From the NCBI GenBank assembly GCA_030750765.1, contig JASMHM010000007.1, positions 1-49,229 on the forward strand: a stretch of 49,229 nucleotides of DNA, read 5' to 3'. Below the pieces are notes generated by a model, which was not told the origin of the DNA, ran no database searches, and saw only the letters and a program-made list of their open reading frames with translations. Shown here piece after piece: positions 15,738 through 23,977 of this stretch (position 1 is the first letter of the stretch; the number at the start of each line of letters is the position of its first letter). The translations under genes and the position numbers were made by a program. Origin of the DNA: Candidatus Woesearchaeota archaeon (GTDB taxonomy: Archaea; Nanobdellota; Nanobdellia; Woesearchaeales; ARS49).

Positions 15738-16476
15738 GCACCTGCCGCCGGCGATACTCATCCTTCTCATGGTAGGGGTGTGGGAGTTGTTCGTGCGCAT
15801 ACTTGGGGTGCCGGTCTACCTTTTCCCTCCTCCTTCGTTGGTGGCACAAGCGCTATGGGAGAATGCTGCAAGACTAGCAGGGCATTTTGGTACTACCATG
15901 TTAGAAAGTGTGCTTGGCTTCGGCTTAGGAAGCGGGTTAGGTCTGGTTCTTGCTACTCTATTCTTCCACGTTCGTGCTGTCAAAGAAAGTACCTACCCTA
16001 TAGCGATTGGCATCCAGAGCACGCCCACGATTGCGGTCGCGCCTCTATTGATCTTGTGGTTTGGCAATGGTATCATGACCAAGGTGGTTGCTGCAGCCCT
16101 TCTCAGCTTCTTCCCGGTGCTTGTAAACTGCATGAAAGGATTCAACGCAGTCCCCCCAGAAGCAGTGGACTTGTTCAAGAGCTTGGGAAGTGGGAAGACA
16201 CAATTGTTCCTCAAACTTCGCTTTCCGCACGCCCTTCCTTATCTGTTCTCTGGCTTAAAGGTAGGAGCGTCGCTGGCAGTCGTGGGAGCCATTGTAGGTG
16301 AATTTACCGGAGGAGATAAAGGATTGGGAGGAATTATTGTAACCTCAGGATTCTTACTAGAGACGCCGACAATGTTCGCAGCAATACTCTTGGCAAGCCT
16401 CGGAGGAATATCTTTGCTAGGAGTCGTAGCATTACTTGAGAAAAGAGTTCTGCACTGGCATCACGCCAGGGATTAG
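15730..16476 (+). CDS. ABC transporter permease (SsuC/ThiX/RibX-like)
   Basis: 248 residues with about six membrane segments. The EAA-type loop that docks on the ATPase is seen as KGFNAVPPEAVDLFKSLGSG followed by KTQLF, near 136-160. Together with the two genes before it, it makes a complete importer of the type with one lipoprotein, one ATPase and one homodimeric permease. The stop codon overlaps that of the convergent phosphatase (TTAG). Confidence 0.93.
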   Translation: MRKHLPPAILILLMVGVWELFVRILGVPVYLFPPPSLVAQALWENAARLAGHFGTTMLESVLGFGLGSGLGLVLATLFFHVRAVKESTYPIAIGIQSTPTIAVAPLLILWFGNGIMTKVVAAALLSFFPVLVNCMKGFNAVPPEAVDLFKSLGSGKTQLFLKLRFPHALPYLFSGLKVGASLAVVGAIVGEFTGGDKGLGGIIVTSGFLLETPTMFAAILLASLGGISLLGVVALLEKRVLHWHHARD

Positions 16477-16931
16477 AACTGTTTGGCAACGCCTTTCAAC
16501 AGTTTTGGCATGCTTTTGTGGATGTGATGGACCATGTTCCGGCAATACCTTTCTATTTGCTTTTCTTTAGGATCTTTCATGGCTTCCTCCACATCAAGAA
16601 CAGGCTTGTGACCCTGACCGCAGAGTTCGTGGAACAAGTGACTTTGTATTCCCATCTTTTTGAGCCTCTTTTGATGGTCGGTACTCATGGCTATGATAAG
16701 ATCATAACTTTTGCATAGCTTCTTCGTACACTTCCTTCGATGATGCTGGTCTTTGATCCCTAGCTTGTGCAGTTCTGTGTACACGCCTTTGCGTACGCCT
16801 ACGTGATCTGAAAATGCTAGTAGTCCTGCACTGCCCACGCGATACTTTCCTTTGCACACTTTCTTGAAACAGTGGTGAGCGGTCATGCTACGGAACGTGT
16901 TACCGTTGCATACAAATAATACTGAGTGCAT
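16473..16931 (-). CDS. Low-molecular-weight protein tyrosine phosphatase
   Basis: 152 residues. The P-loop C-x5-R-S is CNGNTFRS at 8-15, with C8 the nucleophile and R14 binding phosphate. The general acid is likely D120 in the DP motif (MKDPKE). A shift in the P-loop from the usual GN[IT]CRS to GNTFRS removes the second P-loop cysteine. Arsenate reductase activity is an alternative for this fold. Leaderless promoter (TTATATATA, 16953-16962 on the minus strand). Confidence 0.88.
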   Translation of the reverse strand: MHSVLFVCNGNTFRSMTAHHCFKKVCKGKYRVGSAGLLAFSDHVGVRKGVYTELHKLGIKDQHHRRKCTKKLCKSYDLIIAMSTDHQKRLKKMGIQSHLFHELCGQGHKPVLDVEEAMKDPKEKQIERYCRNMVHHIHKSMPKLLKGVAKQF

Positions 16932-16963
16932 GCTAGGATAGGAAAATTACGGGTATATATAAT

Positions 16964-17233
16964 CTACGAACAAAACCAGGTCAGGTATGCTCCTGTAAGT
17001 GTTAGGCTTCCTTTAATCGCCGCTGACATGTAGCGTTTTTCTTTCACTGCATCTGCAGTAGATATGAGAAAAATTCCGGTGACAAAGCCAAATGCTCCTG
17101 CAAATGAGTGCCTGTCCTCTCTTCTCATCGGTGAGGCCTGTGCACAGGGAAGATACGCGAATGTTAGACCTGCGGAGACCTTAAGTTTTGTGTTAACCTT
17201 GTCCACCACGTCACTCACCACTGCTAATCTCAT
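16964..17233 (-). CDS. Small membrane protein, unknown
   Basis: 89 residues with two hydrophobic stretches (about 44-62 and 70-87) and a basic loop between. The TATA box CCTTAAATAG (rc of 17254-17263) lies 25-30 bp before the ATG. No family recognised. It may be topology-paired with nothing nearby and appears to be a single-gene unit. Confidence 0.6.
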   Translation of the reverse strand: MRLAVVSDVVDKVNTKLKVSAGLTFAYLPCAQASPMRREDRHSFAGAFGFVTGIFLISTADAVKEKRYMSAAIKGSLTLTGAYLTWFCS

Positions 17234-17257
17234 AGGGGGTGAACAAGAACGCCCTAT

Positions 17258-17398
17258 TTAAGGGTTTTCAGGTGTCTTCCAGTGAAGCCATGCCTTCCTA
17301 AGAGACATCTTCCATGCGGCATACTCTTGCTCGCTCATTTTCCATGATCTCGCTAAGTCACTCAAACCTTTCATGCAACTGATGTTTGCAACGTTCAT
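17258..17398 (-). CDS. Candidate 46-residue small protein
   Basis: A frame starting MNVANISCMKGLSDLARSWK and ending in KTPENP, rich in Trp, Lys and Met, fits an amphipathic helical peptide. It ends 24 bp before the next minus-strand ATG and its stop lies in that gene's TATA box. The upstream stretch CCTTTTATGCT could act as a weak TATA box. There is no homologue I recognise, so this is only plausible. Confidence 0.4.
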   Translation of the reverse strand: MNVANISCMKGLSDLARSWKMSEQEYAAWKMSLRKAWLHWKTPENP

Positions 17399-17455
17399 TA
17401 ACTATTTTTCTCTTTTGTGAGTAAAGCATAAAAGGGGGCTGCCAATCTAAGTCTT

Positions 17456-17887
17456 ATGGTTAAGGACATGCCACATCAGATGTATTTCGAGGGTGTGCTA
17501 CAGCTACGTGGCACGCCAAAGAGTGTCCTTACTGAGATCAGAAACAAGAATGAGCGAGACCAAAAGAACACTATTTGCCGGATAAAGCACTTCAAGTTTG
17601 GCACTGACGTCTGGTTTTCTGACAGAAAGTACCTAGCCGGCATTGGGAAGTGGCTGAAGAAGCACCATAAAGGTTTGTTAAGATCCAGTGCCAAACTCCA
17701 CAAGCACAAGAAAGGAAAACCTTTGTATCGGTTAACAGTAGCCTTCCGATACCTTCCCTACAAGGTCGGACAAGGTATAACTATGGGTGGGGAGAAGTAC
17801 AAGGTGATCAGGATTGACAGAGAGATCACGTTGCAAGAAGCAGGCGGCAAGCAGTTCAAGGTAAAGATGGAAAAGTTATGCGCGTGA
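17456..17887 (+). CDS. Stand-alone NMD3-like domain protein
   Basis: 143 residues. The stretches YFEGVLQLRG (about 9-18) and GTDVWFSDRKYLAGIGKWL (about 49-67), then a basic SAKLHKHKKGKPLYRLTV segment, match the NMD3 family (COG1499), which binds the large ribosomal subunit. The N-terminal zinc ribbons of full NMD3 are absent. The C-terminal 40 residues look like the following small beta domain (YLPYKVGQGITM). TATA box CATAAAAG at 17429-17436 makes it leaderless. Its end overlaps the convergent DUF460 gene by 12 bp. Confidence 0.7.
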   Translation: MVKDMPHQMYFEGVLQLRGTPKSVLTEIRNKNERDQKNTICRIKHFKFGTDVWFSDRKYLAGIGKWLKKHHKGLLRSSAKLHKHKKGKPLYRLTVAFRYLPYKVGQGITMGGEKYKVIRIDREITLQEAGGKQFKVKMEKLCA

Positions 17888-18910
17888 TTCTTTGTATTCA
17901 GTAATTATCCTTTCTAGCACGGTATTTCCTTCGAGCGCCTTCCGTAATGAATTCTTGTCAACAAACGCTAACGCATCTATAACCTGCATTCTCACTTTCT
18001 TAGCATGAACCATGGTTAGGTTTGCCTTCCTCCATCCTTTTTGTACGATGATGAGCTTGTCTTGCACCAAGCGCAACCCTTGTTCGCTGTGCTGGGAGGG
18101 TTCTTGTACGATAATGATGTCTTTATCCACCACTTTCTGAACTTCATGCGTTCCCAAATTCTTGATGATGGGCACCACGAGCTTGTTTTGCTGCGCTAAT
18201 TTGGCAAGCAACTCATTTTTTTGCTTGAGTTTGGTGACTTCCTTCCGCAACTTCTGGCTGGCAGGAAGCTTCATGATGACACGTTGTGCTGGCTTGGACT
18301 TTCGTTGTGCTTCTTGCAGTTCATGGACTGCCTCTTCTAGCTCGTACGACAGTCGTGTTTTCTGTTGTTTGGCGATGGCTAGCTTTCCTAACAATTTGAC
18401 ATAGTCTTGCTTGGTGGGTGCTCTATCCATGACCGGAGCGGCTAGCGTTCTATCCTGCACCGCTTCCAAGGCAGCCGTCCTGCTCACGCCTTGCTTGATA
18501 ACTAATTCTAGTATCGCTCCTAAACGATCTTGGACGTGTTGGTCTTGGGCAAAACGAATGATTCTTTGCAACAACGGTCCCATGTTGTTGTACGCCACTT
18601 TGGCAGCTGCCACGGCGTCAGAAGAATGACTTTTTGCTCCAACCATGGCTCTTTTCTTCACCAAACTCAGATCTTCATGAGGGCGGACCACTTTGGCTCC
18701 TGTTTTGGCTGCTATCTGCTGGATAAAGCCAGGAATCTTTGCCTTGTCCGTGCCAATAATCAAGGGTTTGCCAAACATGCGAATCTTTGCCACCAAAGCG
18801 TCCACGTCAAGATGTCTTGTCTCCCCTTGGAAAAGAAGTTTCCCCTGTATGTCTAGTACGGCATACCCTACCGTGGTGCCTGGATCAACACCCCATATCA
18901 CGTGCTTCAT
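17876..18910 (-). CDS. DUF460 protein, RuvC/RNase H-like fold (COG2433)
   Basis: 344 residues. The N-terminal half starts with WGVDPGTTVGYAVLD, the Asp-bearing first strand of RuvC/YqgF-like domains, followed by a second acidic strand (GTDKAKIP) and a third conserved SHSSDAVAAA. Residues 170-240 form a coiled coil, and the C-terminal part is a compact domain ending near the stop. Archaeal relatives are often close to 600 residues, so this is a shortened form. Function unproven; nuclease or DNA-processing activity is inferred from fold. It starts with ATGA overlap behind the membrane winged-helix gene. Confidence 0.85.
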   Translation of the reverse strand: MKHVIWGVDPGTTVGYAVLDIQGKLLFQGETRHLDVDALVAKIRMFGKPLIIGTDKAKIPGFIQQIAAKTGAKVVRPHEDLSLVKKRAMVGAKSHSSDAVAAAKVAYNNMGPLLQRIIRFAQDQHVQDRLGAILELVIKQGVSRTAALEAVQDRTLAAPVMDRAPTKQDYVKLLGKLAIAKQQKTRLSYELEEAVHELQEAQRKSKPAQRVIMKLPASQKLRKEVTKLKQKNELLAKLAQQNKLVVPIIKNLGTHEVQKVVDKDIIIVQEPSQHSEQGLRLVQDKLIIVQKGWRKANLTMVHAKKVRMQVIDALAFVDKNSLRKALEGNTVLERIITEYKESRA

Positions 18911-19506
18911 TGCAGAATGATAACGTTGCCTCTGCCTTTCTTAATCTTTTTGATCTTTCCCAAGCTCTCCAGCTCGGTAAGCATCAGACTGATCTTGGCT
19001 TCGGACTGTGGAAAATGTTTTACGATGTTGGCTTGGACAATTCGTCCATCGTGCTCTCTGATGAATTGTATCAAGGGTTCTAGGTCTTCGCTTGAACGCT
19101 TAGGCAACGTCTTAACTCCGATCAGGAAGAGAACTATCGCAGACAGCAAGAACCACAACCAAGTGTAGGATGTTGCGACTACTACTGGAGGTTCTTCTGG
19201 ATTGTCAATGGGGATATCTTCTTCTTCAAAGTCCGGACCTAACAAGAGATCTAGCACGTACTCTCCTGCGCCAGCCACCTCTATCTCTTCCTTTGCTATG
19301 CTGTCAGAGTAGGTTGCGGTGATGACGTAGTTGCCAGGAGGTACAGAAAATCGGTAGGTGCCGTTTTTTGCTACTAACGTTTGTGGTGGCTTGGTGTCAA
19401 TCCTTACTATGGCGTCTGCTTGGATGCTTAAGTCTAAATCGTAGATTCCACCATACAGACTAGCACCCATAAGCAAGGGCAGCAGGAACAACAAGAGCCG
19501 TCTCAT
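18907..19506 (-). CDS. Membrane-bound protein with exterior beta domain and cytoplasmic winged helix
   Basis: 199 residues: signal peptide (1-18), an outer beta-rich domain (about 25-92) of carboxypeptidase-regulatory type (GTYRFSVPPGNYVITATYSD), an acidic Pro-rich linker, one membrane helix (about 113-130) and a C-terminal winged helix (about 138-199). Such one-component membrane regulators are known in archaea, but the target is unknown. Coupling by ATGA to DUF460 suggests joint function. TATA box CTTATAAAG is about 24 bp before the ATG. Confidence 0.8.
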   Translation of the reverse strand: MRRLLLFLLPLLMGASLYGGIYDLDLSIQADAIVRIDTKPPQTLVAKNGTYRFSVPPGNYVITATYSDSIAKEEIEVAGAGEYVLDLLLGPDFEEEDIPIDNPEEPPVVVATSYTWLWFLLSAIVLFLIGVKTLPKRSSEDLEPLIQFIREHDGRIVQANIVKHFPQSEAKISLMLTELESLGKIKKIKKGRGNVIILQ

Positions 19507-19556
19507 TATTTTGTACCTCTCCCTCGCTTTATAAGGTTTCGCCGTCGGGGAAAGAA

Positions 19557-19589
19557 CCCTTTACGACTCTTTACGACTCTTTACACGAC
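19557..19589 (+). repeat. Three tandem copies of CTTTACGACT
   Basis: CTTTACGACT is repeated directly at 19559-19568 and 19569-19578, and a third copy with a 2-bp insertion (CTTTACACGACT) follows to 19590. The repeats sit just upstream of the TATA box of the triple-Kazal gene and have the 10-bp spacing of one helical turn, so they may be regulator sites. Confidence 0.5.
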
Positions 19590-19647
19590 TGAGCGAGAAA
19601 GAATGCTTATAAGAGAAGGCCTCGTGCAAATGCTTGGAGGAAACACA

Positions 19648-20973
19648 ATGAAAAAACTAACAAGTATTGTATTAATGTGTCTTATGTGTTTGGCTGTCGC
19701 AAGTATGGCGCTAGCACAAACAGATAACGTACGCAAGTCAAGATTTACCAGGGGCGGTCAAGCAGACCTTGTCTGTCCAGATGTTGACCAAGAAGTGTGC
19801 GGTCGAGATAGAAAAACCTACGCCAACGCGTGCGAAGCGAGAAAAGCTGGAATGCGATTTGGACCGGGTAGCTGTGACAGAGGCAGAGGAATAACCTGTC
19901 CTGCCATCTTCAAGCCCGTGTGTGGTGTGAAGGATGGAGAGAAGCGAACCTTCCCTAACTCTTGCCGCGCAAACGCGCAAGGAGTCCAACGCTTTGAAGA
20001 GGGACCGTGCGAAGGAACTCCTCAGCGAACCCCTGCAGAGATACAAGAAACCATCTGCCCCAACTTGGTCAAACCTGTATGTGGCAGTGATGGTATAACG
20101 TATGAAAACCGGTGCAAGGCCGAGCAGTCTGACGTGGACTACAAACCTGGCGTTTGCAGAGGCAGCGTTAGAGACTTTGCTCGAGGCAAAGAAAGTCGCA
20201 AGGTAGGTTTACCTGAACGAGCTGACAAAAAAAGACGTGAAGAGAGCTCTGGACAAGTTCGCGAACGCTTAGACAAGTTCGGTCTTGGCCAGAGTAAGGA
20301 ACACGTCCGAAAGTCTAAGGAAGAGTTGACAGATCAACGATCTAAGGCTCGAGGTTGCAAGCAACAAAGAACATCTGAGTGCAAAGAAGCAAGAAAGAAC
20401 TTGCGTGGTGGACTATTCAAGGTGTACCATGATGTTGCGCACAAGCGAACTCTACGCCTAGACCAGGCTGAGACACGTATAACCAACGCAGGTCTCTCTC
20501 CCGAAGAAAGAGACGCATTCTTGGAACGCCTAGAAGCTCAGAGAGCTAAACTAGAAGAACTTCGAGAGAAGGCCGAATCGTTTGACGACGACACGACTAA
20601 GGAAGAGCTTAAGGCATACGTCGCGGAGCTTAGAGAAGCTCAAGAGAATTCCAGACGAAGTGTCAACGTTGGGCGAGCTCATGGTGTGACGAACAAGCTG
20701 CGAAACGCAAAAAACGCGTTGAACAAGCAGTTGGAACGAGTCCGCACCGTGACCACCGACAGAGAATTGGACTTTGCCGCAGGCATCGACACCGTACAAG
20801 CTGATATAGACAAGATCGACGAGTTTTCAAACAAACTCTTAGAATTGATCAGCGATGGTGACATCGAAGACGCCAAAGAGGTTATGAAAGAAGCCAGAAA
20901 CCATGTGCGAGACACGCACAAGGCTTTGAAGGACCTCATCAGCGAAGTTCGAACAGCTCTGCAAGCAGAGTAA
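19648..20973 (+). CDS. Secreted protein with three Kazal domains and a coiled-coil tail
   Basis: 441 residues from the ATG behind TTGGAGG; an upstream frame extension (19603) is not needed. A signal peptide (about 1-24, ending ASMALA) is followed by three Kazal-type inhibitor domains between about 42 and 170. Each has the core VCG-x-D/K...-Y/F-x-N-x-C-x-A: VCGRDRKTYANACEA, then VCGVKDGEKRTFPNSCRA, then VCGSDGITYENRCKA. The rest (about 180-441) is charged and helical with heptad-like stretches, ending in an ALQAE terminus. Kazal domains inhibit serine proteases in animals and bacteria; here the product is exported and could guard the cell surface. TATA box CTTATAAG at 19605-19612. Confidence 0.9.
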   Translation: MKKLTSIVLMCLMCLAVASMALAQTDNVRKSRFTRGGQADLVCPDVDQEVCGRDRKTYANACEARKAGMRFGPGSCDRGRGITCPAIFKPVCGVKDGEKRTFPNSCRANAQGVQRFEEGPCEGTPQRTPAEIQETICPNLVKPVCGSDGITYENRCKAEQSDVDYKPGVCRGSVRDFARGKESRKVGLPERADKKRREESSGQVRERLDKFGLGQSKEHVRKSKEELTDQRSKARGCKQQRTSECKEARKNLRGGLFKVYHDVAHKRTLRLDQAETRITNAGLSPEERDAFLERLEAQRAKLEELREKAESFDDDTTKEELKAYVAELREAQENSRRSVNVGRAHGVTNKLRNAKNALNKQLERVRTVTTDRELDFAAGIDTVQADIDKIDEFSNKLLELISDGDIEDAKEVMKEARNHVRDTHKALKDLISEVRTALQAE

Positions 20974-21000
20974 CTTTCTTTATTTTTTTTCTTTTTTCCG
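20974..21000 (+). terminator. T-rich terminator after the Kazal gene
   Basis: A pyrimidine stretch with runs of eight and six T (TTTATTTTTTTTCTTTTTT) starts 5 bp after the stop codon. Archaeal RNA polymerase stops at such U-tracts without a hairpin. Confidence 0.55.
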
Positions 21001-21035
21001 ATTGGTTTAAATAGTGTGCTATCTGCAGTAAATGT

Positions 21036-21242
21036 ATGAACCTACAAAAAGTTGTAATCGCTCTGAGTTTGTTTGTGTTAGTGGCCTGCGGACAGCCTGC
21101 AACGGTCGCGCCTGAGCAACCTCCGGCGCCTGCTGAGTTGCCAGACGGACAATTAGCTGAGCTGGACGAATTACTGGACGAAGAACTCGATTTTGATCTA
21201 GAGGACGACCTAGTCCTTGGAGATATCGATCTTTTAGAATAA
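21036..21242 (+). CDS. Small acidic lipoprotein
   Basis: 68 residues. Lipobox LVACG with lipidated Cys at 18, then a Pro-rich spacer and a very acidic C-terminus (about 18 Asp/Glu in the last 30). TATA box GGTTTAAATAG is about 25-30 bp before the ATG. The acidic tail could bind cations or a basic partner; no family is recognised. Ends 6 bp before the convergent coiled-coil gene, with a T-run between. Confidence 0.7.
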   Translation: MNLQKVVIALSLFVLVACGQPATVAPEQPPAPAELPDGQLAELDELLDEELDFDLEDDLVLGDIDLLE

Positions 21243-21248
21243 TTTTTT

Positions 21249-22724
21249 TTAGAGCATTCCCAAGCGAATGCTCGTTTGTAACTCTCGTAAACTGTACTCT
21301 AAGGGACGTCTTGCGTCTGCATCGCCAATTCCGTCCACTGCAATCTGGGCTTGAGCAGAGAGTTCCTTGGCTTGTTCTAGATGTCCATCTAAGAAGGCGC
21401 GCTGGGCGCGTTCGATAGCGTGATGTGCCTCTGCGTCAGACGATTTGGTCGCTCGCTTGGCTAGTGGCCGCAAACCTTTTGGCAGCTTTACTTCCACTTT
21501 TGTAGCTTCTTTCTTGGCAGCTCTCCTACCTGCTACGCTTACTGTTTTTTGTAGTTGCATCTTCCTTTTTTCGAGTTGCTTGACCTCTGCGTCGGTCACC
21601 CTCGCTTTTTGGATCTTGTTCCTTTCTCTCTCGATGGCGGCCTTTTCGGCGTTGATCTGCTGTGATTTTTTTTGTATCTCTTGTTGTGTGCGTGCGGTGT
21701 GTTTTTCTTTTGCCTTAATGAGTGCCTGCATGTTGCGAAGATTCTTTTGTTCTCGTTCTAAGTGTTGTATTTTCTCTAGTATTCCGTCTTCGTCGGTTTC
21801 TAAGCGTTTTCGATCTTGTTGGAGTTCTGAGCTTGCTTTGGTGTAGGCGTCTTGTCTCGTGGAGAGGTCTTGCAGCTCTTCCTCGATGACTTCTTGGATG
21901 TGCTCGCTTTCTACCTCAATTTTGCCGAGCATGTCCTGGACGGTTCTGGCTTTGTTGTCAAAGTTCTTCTCATACTCGGGTAGTTGGTCAAGCAAGCCTT
22001 TGAAGTTAGCTTCAACTTGGCTTTTGGTCTCTGCCAAGTCTCTTTTTGCTAGATCGCATGCTCTTTCTAGCACGCGTAGGGATAGTTCTCGTTCTTCTAT
22101 GTCTTTTTCTTTCCTGCCTATCTCTTGTTCTTTTTCTTCCACTTGTTGGCTGTGGAGACTGGTTCTTTTTGCTAGCTCTTCTATGGCTTCTGCCTTTCTG
22201 TGGAGGTCTTCTCGTGAGCTTTCTAGTTGTAATTGTTCCATTTCTACTTGGCGGAGCTTGTCTGCCGCTCTTGTCACGTCATCCTTGACTGTCTTGCTTT
22301 TTTCGATGATTCTTTCTGCATCTGGCTTTTCGCGCATCATGCGCTTGTACTCATCTGTGTTCCTTGCGATGGTCTTTTTTTGTTCTTCTACTTGCTTGCG
22401 TATGGAGTTGAGATCTTTTTCCTTACGCAGGAGTGCTTCTTCTCGATTTTTCATCTCTCCTAGTTTGTTTTCTACGTGTCTGTGCTGGTTTTCGAGTTTT
22501 TTTGTAGCACTTTCTGCGTTTTTTACGCTGTGCTTGTTCTCAAAGGCTCCAACCATTCTTGAGAGGATGCCGCTATTGCTGGGCTCTCGATTCTTGTTGA
22601 GTTGTGCAGTCTTAGAAATATCTTGCAGATAGGCTTCTTTCTGCTTGGCAGCCATCTTTTTCTGCTCTATATGTAGAGAATTCGTTGCTGGTTCTGTTGG
22701 TGGTTTCAGCTTGATTATGGCCAT
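21249..22724 (-). CDS. Long coiled-coil protein
   Basis: 491 residues, about 60-400 almost fully heptad-like and rich in Glu, Lys and Gln, with no transmembrane part. The ends are non-helical: an N-terminal Lys/Pro/Ala-rich lead and a C-terminal helix-rich segment with AEAHHAIERAQRAFLDGHLE. It could be a structural or SMC-like rod, but no ATPase motif is present. Convergent with the acidic lipoprotein. Confidence 0.75.
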   Translation of the reverse strand: MAIIKLKPPTEPATNSLHIEQKKMAAKQKEAYLQDISKTAQLNKNREPSNSGILSRMVGAFENKHSVKNAESATKKLENQHRHVENKLGEMKNREEALLRKEKDLNSIRKQVEEQKKTIARNTDEYKRMMREKPDAERIIEKSKTVKDDVTRAADKLRQVEMEQLQLESSREDLHRKAEAIEELAKRTSLHSQQVEEKEQEIGRKEKDIEERELSLRVLERACDLAKRDLAETKSQVEANFKGLLDQLPEYEKNFDNKARTVQDMLGKIEVESEHIQEVIEEELQDLSTRQDAYTKASSELQQDRKRLETDEDGILEKIQHLEREQKNLRNMQALIKAKEKHTARTQQEIQKKSQQINAEKAAIERERNKIQKARVTDAEVKQLEKRKMQLQKTVSVAGRRAAKKEATKVEVKLPKGLRPLAKRATKSSDAEAHHAIERAQRAFLDGHLEQAKELSAQAQIAVDGIGDADARRPLEYSLRELQTSIRLGML

Positions 22725-22763
22725 TGATGCCCCCGGGCAGTCATTCCATCGTCTTTAGGCTTT

Positions 22764-23450
22764 TTAAGTGTTTCGCTTATCGTACCCTGCTGAGTATTGA
22801 TGCGTGTGGCGAAAGCATTTAGGATCGTACCGTTCCACTAGTGGCTCCAGTACGTTAAGACTTTCCGAGCACACGTTCGCGTTCATAAGGTGACTGGAGG
22901 TATAGATCGTGATGTCAGTGCCGCCTAGGGATTCCACGAGTTCACTGTTATGGTCATTTCGTTCAAGCGTGATCATGACGTGATGCATATCCGTGGATGC
23001 TGCTTGCATCCTTAATTGGATTGTGTAACCTACCATGTTTGCGTAGCAAGGTTTGACGCCTGTTTGGATCAGGTAGTCTTCTTCCAGCCAGTCTACTGGC
23101 CAGTCATCGATGCGCCGACCCAGCATTGCTTCTGCTATAGTGATGCGGTCTCTAATCTGATCTTCGGTTGAGTCTGGTTCAACAAGTTCATGCGTGAGTA
23201 ACGGCAACACTGCTTCTAAGGATTTACGTTCGGCGCTAACAGCGAGTCGAATATTTCCTTGTAGGCTTGTCACCAATCCAGGCATGGGAGGATGTCCCTT
23301 ACATGTGAAGGAGGGGAGTTCTTCTACTGTTTCTACATCATGATACTCACACAGCATTCTACCAAAGCTAGTTATGGCATCGATAAGGAAGTCTGCATAT
23401 TCTGCAGGAAAGCAATCCTCAAGCATGTATCTCTTGCTTTCTATCCACAT
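22764..23450 (-). CDS. Hypothetical protein, unknown
   Basis: 228 residues from the ATG 25 bp behind TATA box GGTTTAAATAG; the frame extends two codons further upstream to a GTG. Mixed alpha/beta, no signal peptide or membrane segment, His and Cys scattered near both ends. The central part (about 65-200) has alternating strands and helices. I recognise no family. Confidence 0.65.
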   Translation of the reverse strand: MWIESKRYMLEDCFPAEYADFLIDAITSFGRMLCEYHDVETVEELPSFTCKGHPPMPGLVTSLQGNIRLAVSAERKSLEAVLPLLTHELVEPDSTEDQIRDRITIAEAMLGRRIDDWPVDWLEEDYLIQTGVKPCYANMVGYTIQLRMQAASTDMHHVMITLERNDHNSELVESLGGTDITIYTSSHLMNANVCSESLNVLEPLVERYDPKCFRHTHQYSAGYDKRNT

Positions 23451-23531
23451 GAGCACGCTACCTATCGCTTCTATTTAAACCTGGGCGGTGTCAGTAACAA
23501 GCTTTTTAAAGGACCTGCTTTCTGTAAGAGT

Positions 23532-23699
23532 ATGGAACGTAAGTGTTTAACCTGCAAGCAGAGCTTGATGAACGATACGGGTGGTGTAGAGTTCAAATGT
23601 CCGCAATGTAACGATTTTGACATCATCCGTTGTGCACACTGCCGTAAGACAGCAACGAGATATACCTGTCCTAAATGCAATTTTGAGGGTCCTAACTGA
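23532..23699 (+). CDS. Zinc-ribbon RNA-binding protein (COG2888, HVO_2753-like)
   Basis: 55 residues with four CxxC pairs: C5/C8, C23/C26, C34/C37, C46/C49, making two zinc sites. This small family is widespread in archaea and is commonly next to the EF-1beta gene, as here (TGATG overlap). The longer frame reading upstream from 23292 crosses the neighbour's promoter and is rejected. A likely role is RNA binding during translation. Confidence 0.9.
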   Translation: MERKCLTCKQSLMNDTGGVEFKCPQCNDFDIIRCAHCRKTATRYTCPKCNFEGPN

Positions 23700-23977
23700 T
23701 GCCTGCTGATGTTCTATGCACCTTAACCGTGCGTCCGGAAAGTCCAGAAACAGACATTGATGCTGTACAGAAGGGTATTGATGAGTTGGTCCAGAAGGAA
23801 GGCGGCAAGGTGGGCAAGGTAGAAGTCAACGAGCTTGCTTTTGGGCTAAAAGAAATGTTAGTGCACTTTTACTGGCCTGAAGAGAAAGGCAGCCCTGATG
23901 ACATCGAAACTAAAGCTGCAGCAGTTGAGGGCGTGCAGTCTGCTAACATTACTAACGTGACAAGAGCTTTGGGATAG
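23699..23977 (+). CDS. ef1b: Translation elongation factor aEF-1 beta
   Basis: 92 residues, the full archaeal length. It exchanges GDP for GTP on EF-1alpha. Hallmarks are the N-terminal strand VLCTLTVRPESPETDID, the central LAFGLKEM, and the ending VEGVQSANITNVTRALG of the family. Overlaps the preceding zinc-ribbon gene by one base. Ends directly beside the stop codon of the convergent YunG-like gene. Confidence 0.95.
   Translation: MPADVLCTLTVRPESPETDIDAVQKGIDELVQKEGGKVGKVEVNELAFGLKEMLVHFYWPEEKGSPDDIETKAAAVEGVQSANITNVTRALG

Noticed and set aside
21445-22632. Two long plus-strand frames opposite the coiled-coil gene
   Set aside because: Ser/Leu/Phe-rich composition is the complement of Glu/Lys codons; shadow frames.
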